Shown one piece after another: positions 1-11,208 of a stretch of 64,000 nucleotides of DNA. The translations under genes and the position numbers were made by a program. Below the pieces are notes generated by a model that was given only the letters and a program-made list of their open reading frames with translations, searched no databases and was not told where the DNA came from. Source of the DNA: Calliopsis andreniformis (Eukaryota > Arthropoda > Insecta > Hymenoptera > Andrenidae); contig NC_135068.1 of assembly GCF_051401765.1 (NCBI RefSeq), positions 1,860,001-1,924,000 of the forward strand. The letters run 5' to 3'. Each line of letters opens with the position of its first letter. Within the stretch, counting starts at the first letter, position 1.

Positions 1-51
1 TTTTTGTACAATATACGGAATAGTTCCTAATTAAATTCTTTTGATTTACGG

Positions 52-117
52 ATATGTGGATAAGTAAATATCTACCACTATTTTATCTTGGCAGCACTGG
101 TTTACTTATCCACATAT
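52..117. repeat. Perfect 17-bp inverted repeat (hairpin)
   Basis: Arms atatgtggataagtaaa (52-68) and its exact reverse complement (101-117) are separated by 32 nt. It lies downstream of the minus-strand transposase remnant. It could be a bacterial terminator or a small dispersed palindrome; no T-run decides between them. Confidence 0.6.
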
Positions 118-355
118 TCACAAACCCATCAAATTCCATAAATTTATGATGGAGACGAAACTGTTCAAATACTATTTTACATAAAATGAATAGAAAGCAT
201 TTTTGATTTCAAGGCACTAGAAACAATATTAAGGCACAGCAGTACCAACAATTGTCAATCCTTCAAGCTTTTGCAAAAACTATAACAATAGAATTTAGCT
301 ATTATCCAAGAAAAATAAAGAGCTCGACGTAATACCACCTTTCATGTAAAATAGA

Positions 356-1331
356 CTATTTTGCCAAATCACCATGGAATGGTTGATTCTTTTCAAGAAT
401 ACCAAAAAATATATGCATTAGTTTTCTCATCAACGGAACAATTGTAACCTTTGGACATTTTCCTTTGCTTGCTAAACGTTGGCAAAACTTTTCAAAGTAA
501 GAATTACGATTCTTGACTACTACAGCTGAAAAATAAAGAGCTTTGCGGATACGTTCAGATCCTATTTTACATATTCGACTCTTTTTGCTTACTGATGACC
601 CTGATTGGTAATGTTCAGGATTTAGACCAGCAAAAGCTGTGAATTGTCTAGCATTATCAAAATTATCAGCTGATGGCATCTCTGTAACAACAGCAACGGC
701 GGTAAGATTCCTACACCTCTTATAGTCTTGATGTTTTCTATCATACCTTTCATGCTGATGTTTTCTATCATACATTGACATGCTCATCAATCTCTTTTTC
801 TAGAGCAGCAATTTGTGTGTCTATTATAGCAATTATCTCAAGTATCGCCTTTTTACAACGCGAATCCATATTTTTATTTTCATCAGATGCTGCTATGATC
901 GCTAGGTTTTGTATTGCTAATAAACCTAACCTTTCGACACCTGCACCTCTTGAAGTTAGAAGTTTAAGAGATCTTTATCGTTGTTTGCAAGCACATAAAG
1001 ATGATAAATTGCATCAGATGAATTGTGATTTATCTGTTTTATTTCTAAGCAGCTCACTCTTGCTGAAAGCTTTGATTTGGGCTGGGTTTACCACACTTAC
1101 ATTATGTTCCATGTCATACATAAAATTAACTAAATCTTCAATATAACAACCGGTTGCTTCGAGACACAGATGAATAAGGTCTGCTCCATGATGATTGCAC
1201 TAAGCCATAAGCTTTTCAAAATCATCACGACTATTTTGAAAGACTTTGTATCGTTCCTTGTTGCCTACCAATAAACAAACATCAAATTTCTTTTTAGAAA
1301 TGTCCACACCTAAAACAGCATTTGCTTGCAT
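356..1331 (-). pseudogene. IS110-family transposase, broken
   Basis: On the minus strand an ATG at 1331 opens a DEDD-type N-terminus with GVDISKKKFDV and, further on, LEATGCYIEDLVNF, as in IS110/IS1111 transposases. It is interrupted by several in-frame stops within the first 130 codons. The C-terminal Transposase_20-like part is at 356-790 (TAFAGLNPEHYQSGSS, then an IRKALY motif) and is largely open. An 18-bp direct duplication near 730-775 repeats the peptide YDRKHQ. Its role would be DNA cutting and joining for the insertion sequence. It is clearly inactive. This family has no long terminal repeats, and none are seen. The family resemblance is strong; the Wolbachia origin is inferred from context. 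Confidence 0.8.
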
Positions 1332-1533
1332 AAAATTGCCTCCAAGACTATAACAAATTAAGAGTTAGACTAACCTTGCATACGGGATACAATTCCAAAG
1401 ATACTGTTAACTCCGTTGGGAAGGAAGCAAAATCTGGCAGTCGGCCTTATTGGCAATAGTATCCTTTCGGCTTCATCTTCCCTTGTGAGATATTTTAGCT
1501 CTAATATCGTACGTTATGAAGATGGAAGTATCT

Positions 1534-3110
1534 TTAAAGTAAATGTTCATGTAATTCCAGAGATAATTTCTGTTTTTTGATTCTATCTGTCCATTTATCA
1601 TTTTCTATATCTTGTTTGTTGGTTGCTCTTTTTTCTTGCTCAACAATTGCCTTATCCACCTTCTGATAAATTGCATCAATCGCATTAATTGCATTTTTCT
1701 CTTTGTATACTTTACTTTTCCCTTCAATAATTAACTTAATAAAAGTATTTACAACAGACTGCACTTGATTATGATTAACCTGACCTTTTATCAAAGAAGG
1801 TAAGAATTCCATTAATACTTCTGGTGCTGCTTTATCTTGAGTGGAAAGCCCTAAATTATCTGCAACTTCACTTATTAATAACTTCCTGTGTTCTTTATTA
1901 TCTTCCAATTTAGCATAATCACTCAGTAGATCTATAATGGTAGATACTCTGACTTCAACAATATCATCAGCATCTTCATCTTCTAGATCAACTCCTGACC
2001 CCAATAACTTCTCTCTGAGATTTTCGCTTAAAAGATTGATAAATTCGTCATTTGCATCTGATCTTGTAGTAGATATTATACCATCTAAATAGTTACTTTG
2101 AGTACCTAAATCATGCTCTATTTGTATTTTTGTCTCATGTTTAAATCCTAATTTTGCACAGAATTTCTGAAAATATTCTTTAATAATGTCAAACAAGCTC
2201 TTGTCATTATTTTTATAATTTTTTAACTCTTTAGGAATAGTAAGTGACAATTTACCATCTCTGTATGTTACAAAGTCTTTACCATCTTGAGACTCAAGTG
2301 TAAATTCTAATGAGTTAGACAGATCACATATTTTATCACCATGCATAACTGGATTTTTAACAGAGAGTATTGGTAGCCTCATATCAGATCTAATTTTCAT
2401 ATTATTTTGGTTAGCACAATCAATGTTTATTACTTTTTTAGAATTTTCTACTATGAACGACTGTCCCAGTGCAAGTTGGGTTTGAACAAATGGAGCAGCC
2501 TCATACCCTGCTTGATTACAATTGGTGACTAGCTCTTCTACAATAACATCACTTGGAACTTCTGCCCCATTTTTTTGAAAACTTCTTTTGCAAAGGAACG
2601 GTAATCCTTGTTTTCACCTCTCTCTGTAGGTAATAGATGGATATACTCGTGGTCAGCATTGTAAAATTCTTCAAGTTCTTTCTTATATGAATTGGTTTTA
2701 TGATGATTGGCAGTTTTAGGATCTTTACAGTATAGCTTATCCAATTTATCACTTACAAGTTTTTTCTCAATATCTTCAAATACTGAAGCAACAAATGCTT
2801 TGCCATGATCCGTATCTATTTCTCTTGTTCCTTTTTTGTTAAATATTTCGTCATTATATATATCATCACTATTAACAAGTTCGCTTTTGCTGTGCTTGGC
2901 TCCTTCCTGAAATGCAATAATAAGATTTTTATCTATTTCTTTTCCGTTAATAATAAAATTCATCCTTTGAAAATCTAAGAACATTTGTTCACCAGAATTT
3001 GCTAATTCATTATCTTGATCTGCTCTTAATTTACTAAAATTGAACTCTTTAGCTGTGGCCTTTAATCTAACTACTGGAATCTTATTATTTTTTCCTTTTG
3101 CCTCTTTCAT
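1534..3110 (-). pseudogene. Wolbachia-like hypothetical protein, split by a frameshift
   Basis: Two minus-strand ORFs are one gene. The upstream part starts at ATG 3110 (MKEAKGKNNK) and runs to about 2538. The frame starting at the run of A residues near 2570-2580 continues without a stop into the ORF 1534-2400. A single-base slip in that homopolymer therefore explains the break. Joined, the product would be roughly 525 residues: hydrophilic, Lys/Glu/Asp-rich, with no signal peptide or membrane segment. I do not recognise a domain or function. No promoter could be assigned. It could be a true pseudogene or, less likely, a sequencing error in a homopolymer, since the rest of both frames is open. 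Confidence 0.65.
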
Positions 3111-3271
3111 AAATAACACCTTACTGTAAATATGTTGTAAGTTGTATCATATAATGATGAAAATTTGGTAATAAATTAAGAAAATCGACAGTATGTTTCT
3201 TTATTTAGGAGGTGCAGGAAACGCCCAGATTTCTCTTTCCATTTGTAGCGTACTGCATTAATATTTGTATA

Positions 3272-3676
3272 TGTTGCGACGTATATTAGGATGACGAGGA
3301 CAACGAACGCAGCCAATGGCTTTTTGTTTATAAGGCTTTATTTGTTGGCGGCAGAATAGTTAAACAAAAAAGGCACCTTTCTACTGCACATTAATCTTGC
3401 GAACATAACATGTTTAACATTTGTTTTCAAATAACTCAGCAAGGAAATAATATGATTTTACACTCTTTATGCATCTCTCTTGCCACCGACACGATCACGC
3501 GTATATGCGGCGTACATCTTTCGAACGGCGTACCCCGGACGGAAGTCAGGTCTTTTGTTTTGTGTTTCTTTGGTTTCGTCCGATTTCGGTCGAACTTTTC
3601 GGCGCGCAATTTGAACTTAATGTATAAAGATTAACTCTTAACTTAAAGTTAACTTAAAAATAATTAACTCTCAACA
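3272..3676. mobile_element. Solo LTR (405 bp) inside the bacterial block
   Basis: The element starts TGTTGCG and ends CTCAACA (TG...CA). It is flanked by perfect 5-bp duplications GTATA at 3267-3271 and 3677-3681. Removing it and one GTATA leaves continuous AT-rich sequence leading into purA at 3697. Five-base duplications fit Gypsy, BEL/Pao or Copia elements; no internal region remains to decide. The short ORF inside (3410-3634) is not credible as a gene. Confidence 0.75.
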
Positions 3677-3696
3677 GTATATTAATTTAGAAAATA

Positions 3697-4977
3697 ATGA
3701 TGAATTACATTATAATTGTTGGTCTGCAATGGGGTGATAAAGGCAAGGGTAAAATAGTAGATTATCTTTCTGAGAATGCAGAAGTAGTTGTGAGATTTCA
3801 GGGAGGAAATAATGCAGGGCACACTATAGTAATAGACAATGAGGTTTATAAATTAAATTTACTATCCTCTGCTGTTTTGAGAATGGGCAAAATATCCATC
3901 ATAGGAAACGGTATTGTTCTTGATTCACATGCTCTAATCCCAGAAATTGAGTCATTGAAAGTTAAAGGAGTGGACGTAAACTATAACAACTTGATGGTAT
4001 CTGAGAGCTGTCCATTAATACTTAGCGTACATAAGGACAAAGAAAAGCTAGTTGAAGATTTAAATGGAAATCACAAAATTGGCACAACAAACAAAGGGAT
4101 AGGGCCATGTTATGAAGATAAAGTTGGAAGAAGAGCTATACGCCTTTATGATTTAGAAAACGCAGATGAGCTCAATAAAAGAGCGGATACTCTTTTGAAT
4201 TACCATAATGCTATCAGAAAAGGCCTTAACTACCAGGTGACTAAAAACGAAGAAATATTAAAAGAAATTCAAGGGATTTCAAAAAAAATTCTTTCATATA
4301 AAAAACCTGTGTGGAGGATGTTAAATAACTTTGTGAAAGAAGGTAAGAAAATAATATTTGAAGGTGCCTAAGGCACACTTTTAGATATTGACCACGAAAC
4401 TTACCCTTTTGTTAGTTTAAGTAGTAGTGTAGCGTCGCAAGCAATAACAGGCTTAGGATTAGCCGCCAGTGCTTATATTATTAGTGTGGTAAAAGCTTAT
4501 ACAACAAGAGTGGGCAATGGTCCATTCCCTACTGAGCAAAAGAACGAGATTGGAGATAGCTTATTTACTATAGGCAAGGAACTTGGAACAGTGAGCAATA
4601 GAAGAAGGCGCTGCGGATGGTTTGACGCAGTTTTAGTGCTCCAGGCTGTGCAACTTTCTGGAGTTTCAAGCATTGTATTAACCAAATTAGATGTGCTTGA
4701 TTCCTTCGATACAATTAAAATATGCACTGGTTACAAGTATAGCGGGAAAATGTATGATTATTTACTCGCATCGTATTCAATACAGGAGGAATTAGAGCCA
4801 ATATATGAAGAGTTTAATGGCTGGAAAGAAAACACTTAAGGTAAAAGGTCGATTGAAGCATTGCCTACCAATTTAATAAAATATATAGAAGTTTTAGAAC
4901 AATTAATAAGTGTACCAATTCATCTAATTTCAACTAGTCCAAAGAGAGAGGATGTTATTAAGCTTAAAGATTTCTGA
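3697..4977 (+). pseudogene. purA: Adenylosuccinate synthetase, two internal stops
   Basis: The frame covers essentially the whole family length (427 codons). It shows the N-terminal GTP-site region QWGDKGKGK, NNAGHT, GTTNKGIGP, KAYTTRVGNGPFPTE and RRCGWFDA. The enzyme joins IMP and aspartate using GTP, the first step from IMP to AMP. All segments lie in one frame, broken only by TAA at 4369 (in FEGA-stop-GTLLDID, where Gln is usual) and TAA at 4837. There is no frameshift. The usual Glu of the GDEGKGK motif is Lys. The Asp before it, the family's catalytic base, is kept. A GTRP-like stretch near 4590 reads SNRRRRCGW. The sequence resembles Wolbachia purA and is nonfunctional. It is preceded by the solo LTR, which sits 20 bp upstream and would also separate it from any promoter. 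Confidence 0.9.
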
Positions 4978-5051
4978 AAACGTCTGTTTAACTTTTATTC
5001 AATAAAAAATACTTGCATAACTCAAAATACTAAGTCCACTATATAAGATAT

Positions 5052-7278
5052 GGCTGAACTTTACTTTGGGGAAACAAAAATTAATGGTTTTTTTTACATA
5101 TTTTAATAATACTGGACGAGCGGAATCCAAAAATGCAAATTTGAAGTTTAGGAATCCAGCAGTTGAAAAGTTATGCATATTTAGAGGTGAGCATTTTTAA
5201 ACTATTCACTAGCTATTTCGACGCCATATTGGCTTGTACAGGCAGCTTAGCCAATGAGCGGAGCCGTTGGATATGAGCAATTGCGCCACTGATATCATAA
5301 TAGCGACCATTTAGGCAGGATAAATCAAATTTCGATGTTCAAAGTTTTACGAGTGATTTGATTTACGTGGTGATACCACAATATTCCCATGCGTTTGAGT
5401 TTAAGGTGTTCATTGCTAATTTCTTTGATATTGTGTATTTTCGATTTTAATATAGTATTTCTTGTAGAATAGTAGTTTAGTATAGTATTTTAACATTTAT
5501 AGTGTTGTAGTTTTTATAGTATTTTAGAATTATTTATAGTATTTTATGATTTATATTAGTTTTTATTTAGTATAGTAAATTAGTATAGCATTTAATTAAC
5601 GTATTTTAAATATCTTATATATAGTATTCTAACGTTTCATTCATATATTTATAGTATTTTAACGATTCACTCATTTTATTTATAGCATTTTAACGTTTAT
5701 ATTAGCTTTTATTTAGTACATTCAAGTAGTATAGCATTAATTTTATTTTATTGGTACGTATTATTAATTTTTGCCTACTTTCCGTGTTTTTTCTTTTTTA
5801 TTAGCTGTAGTATACTTTATATTTCTATTTTCTTTCAATTATTTTTTTTTTCTTTTGTAATGAGTGTTGGTAAATGGAATTTATCGAATTTACCAAATTC
5901 AAAAGAAAAGTGCGATCGCCTGGGCTCGAGAGCATGGATTGTTAAGGACAGATAAAAATTGTTCTGTCCATCGAAAGCCGATGAAATTATATAAGTCATC
6001 GCAACACGGTGCTGGGCGGTTTCTCTGTTCGGTTGGAAGGTTCAGATGCAAACAATTTGCAGCCACAGTTGATTCCTTTTTTGAGGATGTCCGTTTGCCT
6101 TTTGATAAGGCGATAAAGTTAGAATTATTTTTCGTGATTTCATCAAATTAACGATTAAAAAATTTAGAAGATTCTTAAAAACGTTTTTTTGTTTTTGTAA
6201 TGCTCGTTTTAGATTGATGTATTGTTTCACGCGAGATTTTTCGTACGAAGATACTGCCCACGAATTGTGCGACTTCACAGAAGAAGATAGTACCAATTTA
6301 TCATCTGCCACTATTTCTGCATGGTATCAATATTGCCGAGAAATGGTTGTAGATCATTTCTCAAAAATTCAAGCAGGAATGCCAAAATTGGGAGGTATTT
6401 CCGAATCTGGATCTCGTATCATAATTTTCAAGCATATAAAAATGTTTATCTCGGAAACGAAAAGAGAGCGACAATTATTTCATTTAGAAAACTTAATCCA
6501 CGTATCAAGATACATGGTATAAAAAAGTTTCAAAGAAATCGGTGAGGAGGCACGTATTCTAAATAATTACTAAATTTTTTAATCAATTTTAATCTTTTGA
6601 TAACTTATGACATATACTCATCAAATGTACCACCGATTATGTAATATGTAAATAATTTTTTAATTACAGCCAGCGATAGTACCCACACTCAAAAAATTGA
6701 GTCCAATTGGCGACCAGCGAAAGACTGGATGCGTGGAAGAGCTCGTTTTCACGACGATGAATTTGCATACCGTTTATGCGAATTCGTCTCGATTTTGTAA
6801 ATATAACAAAATTGATATGATGTCATCTTTAATGGATGCTATTAGAAACGAATATACATTTAATTGATAATATAATGAATTTTGTTTTTTGCACGCAGTC
6901 ACCACTTAGAACGACTTCAATTAGTTGAAATTAGTATATCTCATCACTCGGTTCTAGTCCGTCACTAGATCTAGACTAGAAAGGAAATTAAAAAAGGGAA
7001 ATCGTAACATTTGTATATACAGTTTAAATGGCCATCACCATATGCAATTGCTCGTAACCAGTGGCTCCGCTCATTGGCTGAGCAGCGTGTAGAAGCCAAT
7101 ATGGCGTCAAAGTAGCTAGTGAAATAGTTTAAAAATGCTCACATCTAAATACGCATAAGTTTTCAACCGCTGGATTCCTAAACTTCAAATTTGCATTTTT
7201 GGATTCCGCTTGTCCAGTATTATTAAAATATGTAAAAAAAAATCATTAATTTTTGTTTTCCCAAAGTAAAGTTTAACC
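5052..7278 (+). mobile_element. Merlin-type DNA transposon with ~230-bp inverted repeats
   Basis: The left end (GGCTGAACTTTACTTTGG) and the reverse complement of the right end (GGTTAAACTTTACTTTGG) begin inverted repeats of about 230 bp (5052-5280 and 7045-7278, ~90% alike by eye). Perfect 8-bp duplications TAAGATAT lie at 5044-5051 and 7279-7286. Merlin elements make 8-9 bp duplications and encode IS1016/ISXO2-like transposases, which matches the coding remnant inside. The sequences on either side (4978-5051, 7287-7460) are AT-rich and look like the same bacterial block. Confidence 0.8.
5864..6800 (+). pseudogene. Merlin (ISXO2-like) transposase remnant
   Basis: Pieces in order are: 5864-6151, with AWAREHGLLRT, KSSQHGAGRF and the DSFFEDVRLPFDKAI block; 6212-6410, with MYCFTRDFSYEDTAHEL and the Merlin-like WYQYCREMVVDHF; and 6672-6800, with STHTQKIESNW...KDWMRGR, which resembles the C-terminal end of the DDE domain. 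The frame changes between pieces. Acceptor-like CTTTTAG/TTACAG sequences stand before 6212 and 6670, so introns are possible. The central stretch carrying the first catalytic Asp (the IDE region) is not recognisable after 6410. The gene is therefore deleted or decayed and cannot be functional. Confidence 0.7.
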
Positions 7279-7464
7279 TAAGATATTATTATAAACTTAT
7301 GGTGAGTAGTGTACAATGAAAGACAAAAGCTTAAGTTTAACACTTGCAGTTATTTTCAACACAATTAAGTTAATAATAAAAGTTAGTGTAAAACGTGGTT
7401 ATGCAGTTTGATTTTTTTGAATATATGTTAATTGGTGTAATATAAATGTAGTTGAAGGTGTGTT

Positions 7465-7692
7465 ATGATTGGAGGTTTGATTAAGAAAGAAAAAACAGCA
7501 GAGGCAGAAGAGGATTCTGGTATTAAATCAATCGCATTATGTGCTTGGAGTGCAATAAATCGCTGTTGGTGTTACGTACCGAAAATAAAAAAAATTAAAT
7601 TTCTTTTTATACATACAACTCGGTTGAATTGCGTCTCGATAATGCAATGCATTTTGGGAACTTCCCTAATCGAACGTAATCCTGGCCTTTGA
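7465..7692 (+). CDS. Small hypothetical ORF, possibly bacterial
   Basis: A 75-codon ORF starts MIGGLIKKEKTAEAEEDSG. Its first ~45 residues look like a real bacterial small protein. The rest runs into different-looking sequence, so the true end may be lost at the edge of the bacterial insert. Upstream AT-rich sequence (TTGGTGTAATATAAATG region at 7430-7448) could be promoter-like. I do not recognise a function. Confidence 0.35.
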   Translation: MIGGLIKKEKTAEAEEDSGIKSIALCAWSAINRCWCYVPKIKKIKFLFIHTTRLNCVSIMQCILGTSLIERNPGL

Positions 7693-8607
7693 GTTTATGA
7701 TATTAAATATCCCTTTCGGCAACGCGATCGACTTGTTAACATAACGCATTCCTTTCTTGAAATCAACGTGGTCCCATTGCGCAGCGTACAGTCTCACCAA
7801 CGCGTTATCTCACAAATGCATAGGATGAAATAAAAGAACATATTGTATTCGCGGTGACCCGTTCAGAACATAATTTTTCATTTGTTAAGTATCTATTGTG
7901 ATGTTGCGCATAGCGCCGTCCCCGTTTTGCCAAAGTAAGCGAAATTAGTGAAAAGAAGGACCGTACGGACCCCATGCGAAACACATGCCGAGAGACACCT
8001 CCTGGGGAAAAATATCATGAATTTGGAATCACCGTTTCACGGTATTCCAATCCATTTCGGAATCAATGTTCACACATACACATTACTCAGACTTCTTTAA
8101 ACATAGAGCTTGACCAATCGGGGACTTGGTAGCGCCAAAAACATACTTTCATTAGCGAATGAAGCGACGGAATAACCCTTCCATAATCGGAATGATTGAT
8201 CCTGGATCTTTCCGAAAGGGTAATGCCGCGTCACCTGTCGACATACAATCGCAAGGTGCGTGTCGTAAGTCCGCGATCTTCTAGAGACAGAGTTTTCTTT
8301 TATTGCTTAAACCCCTAAGTAGGAAGAAAAGGACTTAGGAAGTTCGTGTAAATTCATATTTTTGTTCGTTATTTGTTATAATTTTTTTATTATACATATA
8401 CAGGGTGTTTCTAAATTCGTGGAAAAACTCGGAGATGTAGGTAGAAGACAAGAAAATAAACCGAAAACTTCATATGCAATATTCTCGGAATCGCTTAGTT
8501 TGTTAGTTATACGCGATTTTACATTATCTAAAATACCGATGTAACAGTGACCCATTCCTTTTAAGAGCAGTGTCCGGGATTCGACGAGGCCTCGAGCTTT
8601 TAAAGAT
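7693..8607. other. Mixed non-coding repeat remnants
   Basis: There is no gene here. At 7897-8010 the sequence beginning TGTGATGTTGCGCATAGCGCC matches the start of the LTR at 36097 for about 115 bp. At about 8400 a TACAGGGTGTTTC motif resembles the terminus of TA-flanked DNA transposons such as the one at 49988. Nothing else is recognised. Confidence 0.45.
7897..8010 (+). repeat. LTR start fragment, same family as 36097
   Basis: It shares GTTGCGCATAGCGCCGTCCCC and, further on, GACCGTACGG and an ACACCTCCTGGGG-like block with 36097-36215. The end of the LTR is not found here. Confidence 0.55.
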
Positions 8608-9771
8608 ATTAATAATCAATCTTCAATACCTTAATCATTAATACTTACTCCACAATCCTCAATCGTTAATACTCAATCCTTAATCCTCAATTGTCAATTC
8701 TCAATCGTCAATCCTCAATCCTGAATCCTGAATAATCAATCCTCAATCCTCAATCTCGAATACTTAATCCTTAATCATCAATCCTCAATCCTCAATTTTC
8801 AACCCTCAGTCCTCAATCCTCAAAACTCAATCCCCAATCCTCAATCGTCAATCCTCAACCCTCAATCCTCAATACTCAATCCTCAAACCTGTATCCTCAA
8901 TACGCAATCATCAATCCTCAGCCCTCAATAATCAATCCTCAATACTCAGACCTCAATCCTCAATCCTCAATCCTGAGTCCTGAATAATCAATCCTCAATC
9001 CTCAATCCTGAGTCCTGAATAATCAATCCTCAATCCTCAATCATTAATACTTAATCCTCAATCATCAATCCTCAATCTTCAATTTTCAATCCTCAATCCT
9101 CAATCCTCAGTCCTCAGTCCTCAGTCCTCAATCCTCAATCCTCAATCCTCAATCCTCAATTCACAATCTTCAATCCTCAATCGTCAGTCCTCAATCCTGA
9201 ATCCTCAATCCTCAATGTTGAATCCTCAATACTCAATCCTCAGTCCTCAATTATCAATCCTCAAAACTCAGACCTCAATATTCAATACGCAATCCTCGAT
9301 TCTCAATCTTCAAACACCAATCCTCAATCCTCAGTCCTCAATCCTCAATCCTCAATCCTCAATCCTCTATCCTCAATACACAATTCTCAATCTTCAGTCC
9401 TCAAAACTCAGACCTCAATCTTCAATCAGCAATCCTCAATCTTCAAATCTGCATCCTCAATCCTCAGTCCTCAATCCTCAATCCTCAATCCTCAATCCTG
9501 AGTCCTGAACAATCAATCCTCAATCCTCAATCCTCAATCGTGAGTCCTGAACAATCAATCCTCAATCCTCAATCTTTAATGCTTAATCCTCAATCATCAA
9601 TCCTCAATCCTCAATTTTCAACCTTCAGTCCTCAATCCTCAAACCTCAATCCCCAATCCTCAATCCTCTATGTTCACTCCTCAAGCCTCAATCCTCAATT
9701 ATCAATCCTCAATCCTCGTTCCTCAATCCTGAGTCCTGAACAATCAATCCTCAATCCTCAATCTTTAATAC
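8608..9771 (+). repeat. 7-bp satellite, block A
   Basis: A long imperfect tandem array of TCAATCC (variants TCAGTCC, TCAAACC, TGAATCC and others). Because 21 bp is 7 codons, any frame without a stop variant reads as a heptad repeat of the type NPQSSIL, which makes long spurious ORFs (9215-9508, 9540-9809). I do not consider these genes. Confidence 0.95.
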
Positions 9772-11208
9772 TGCGACGTGACCGCCCCGCCGAGCCGTAT
9801 TCGGCTTAGGACGGGCGTGCAGATCTGGCCACGACGCGTCCCACGCCTTGAATTTTCCGTGGGCGCCAGGTATCTTTCGATACCGGCGTGGAACGCGTCT
9901 CCTATTTTCCGAAATCCGCAGCCCGGGCCAGCTCTTCGCGCGGAGAGGGGCGAGGTCCTTTCGAGCGCAGGGTGAGGAACGCTTCGGGATTTCGGGTTCT
10001 TACGGCGAGAACGCCAGTCAAAACTCGGTTTTCTCTGGTAATAAACGATGTATTTAAGCGAGAAACTTACAGGGCTTGGTCGAGTTCTTACACGCGCGGT
10101 CCCGCGACACGTGGCCGCGGGAAGTTACCCGTTCCTCGCTAATATGACCGCGTTACAAGGTTTCGAGCGACGACGAGGTTGAAACGCACGTTCGGCAAGC
10201 GAGAGAACCGCCCGCGTGGCTGCTGTTGCACCGAAGTTACACCAGCAAGCCGAAGATGTATCCGCACACTACAACCGTTAGCTAACGCGCCGTTAAGCCG
10301 CAGACTCGCCGTTTGGCCGAGTCCGCAGGCTTCGAGAAACCCGCGTGCGAAGGCTTTCTTCCTGTTACAAGGCCTGTGCGCCCACCAGGAGTCGGCCCTC
10401 TCGAGATTTCGATTGCGAACGATCTAGTCCGAGTCAACCGGGGAGAACAATGGCGGAAGACTTACCACCTGTGGACTGGTCGGCGTCCCGTACAAGAAGA
10501 AGGCCGAGATCGCTGCGTGCGGCAGGATCTCGGCACGCGACGCTTCCCCCACTGTGCCCCGATTGGCTCGCTCAGTTCGCGCGGTCTCGCGACCAATTAT
10601 TCGTCGCGCCGTTCGAAGATTGATTGATGATTGGCAGGACCTCCTTGAGTCCCCCTGGGGCTCTTCCTGCGGCGTGGATCCGAGGCGCAGTAGTAGACTT
10701 CGCTCTTCCGGAGTCCACTGCCATCGTCTGCCCGCGAGATGGCCCCCGTGGCTTCGTCCCTGCGCCTCTCCGTTGAGGATCTCTCCCCGGAACGCGGGGT
10801 GAGGTGGCCAACCTCGCCCGCGTCGGCTGGTCCCCATGTACCGGTGCGTCCTCTCACATCCGTGGGGCAGCCCTCCCATCGTGTGTCCTCCCTGAGTGGC
10901 ACGATGGGTTCCGACAGCCTCCCAATTTCGGCGTCGTGTCACTCGCCGGGTGAAGTGACTCTGGAGCGGCGGGTACCCTGGCCGCTCCCCGATCCCGAAG
11001 ATCCGCCGCAGGAGACCGTATCGGTGGTGTCGAGATGGTCTCGCACCTGTCGCCTGCCGATGCCACCATCTAGGCCGCTGAGATATCCCGAGAACTAGGG
11101 CGCAAAATAGATGTTAGAAATACGTTGGACTCTCTCTGGTGCGCACTAAAGGCTCCTCTTGCTCCGGGGAGGGTTCAGCCTTGTGACTGGCACTTGTGCC
11201 ACGTCACA
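9772..11208 (+). mobile_element. Solo LTR of 1437 bp inserted in the satellite
   Basis: It starts TGCGACGTGA and ends CCACGTCACA, an imperfect terminal inverted repeat with TG...CA. Perfect 4-bp duplications ATAC lie at 9768-9771 and 11209-11212. Removing it restores the satellite phrase ...TTTAATACTTAATCC, also seen at 11346 and 12031. It is GC-rich. Overlapping ORFs on both strands (for example 10424-10942 minus, 10739-11098 plus) are low-complexity and unconvincing as genes. A second, inverted copy is at 56741-57968. Confidence 0.8.

Larger units (their letters stand above)
1..7692. other. Wolbachia-like bacterial DNA block carrying host transposon insertions
   Basis: This AT-rich stretch holds bacterial-type genes only (IS110-type transposase, hypothetical protein, purA, perhaps a small ORF). 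They are intronless and tightly packed, and all are damaged. Two eukaryotic-type elements lie inside it with exact target duplications, at 3272-3676 and 5052-7278. That order of events needs the bacterial DNA to be in a eukaryotic chromosome. I recognise the protein style as Wolbachia-like (inference; no search was run). The right edge is uncertain: the last candidate ORF is at 7465-7692, and the sequence after about 7600 becomes less AT-rich. The left edge is outside the window. Confidence 0.75.

Noticed and set aside
3410..3634. 74-codon ORF upstream of purA
   Set aside because: It lies within the solo LTR, has no motif, and is not part of the bacterial block.
10424..10942. 172-codon minus-strand ORF (and overlapping ORFs on both strands) in the 1437-bp LTR
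   Set aside because: Several long frames overlap on both strands in GC-rich DNA, none has a motif, and the copy at 56.7-58.0 kb keeps similarity at DNA rather than protein level.
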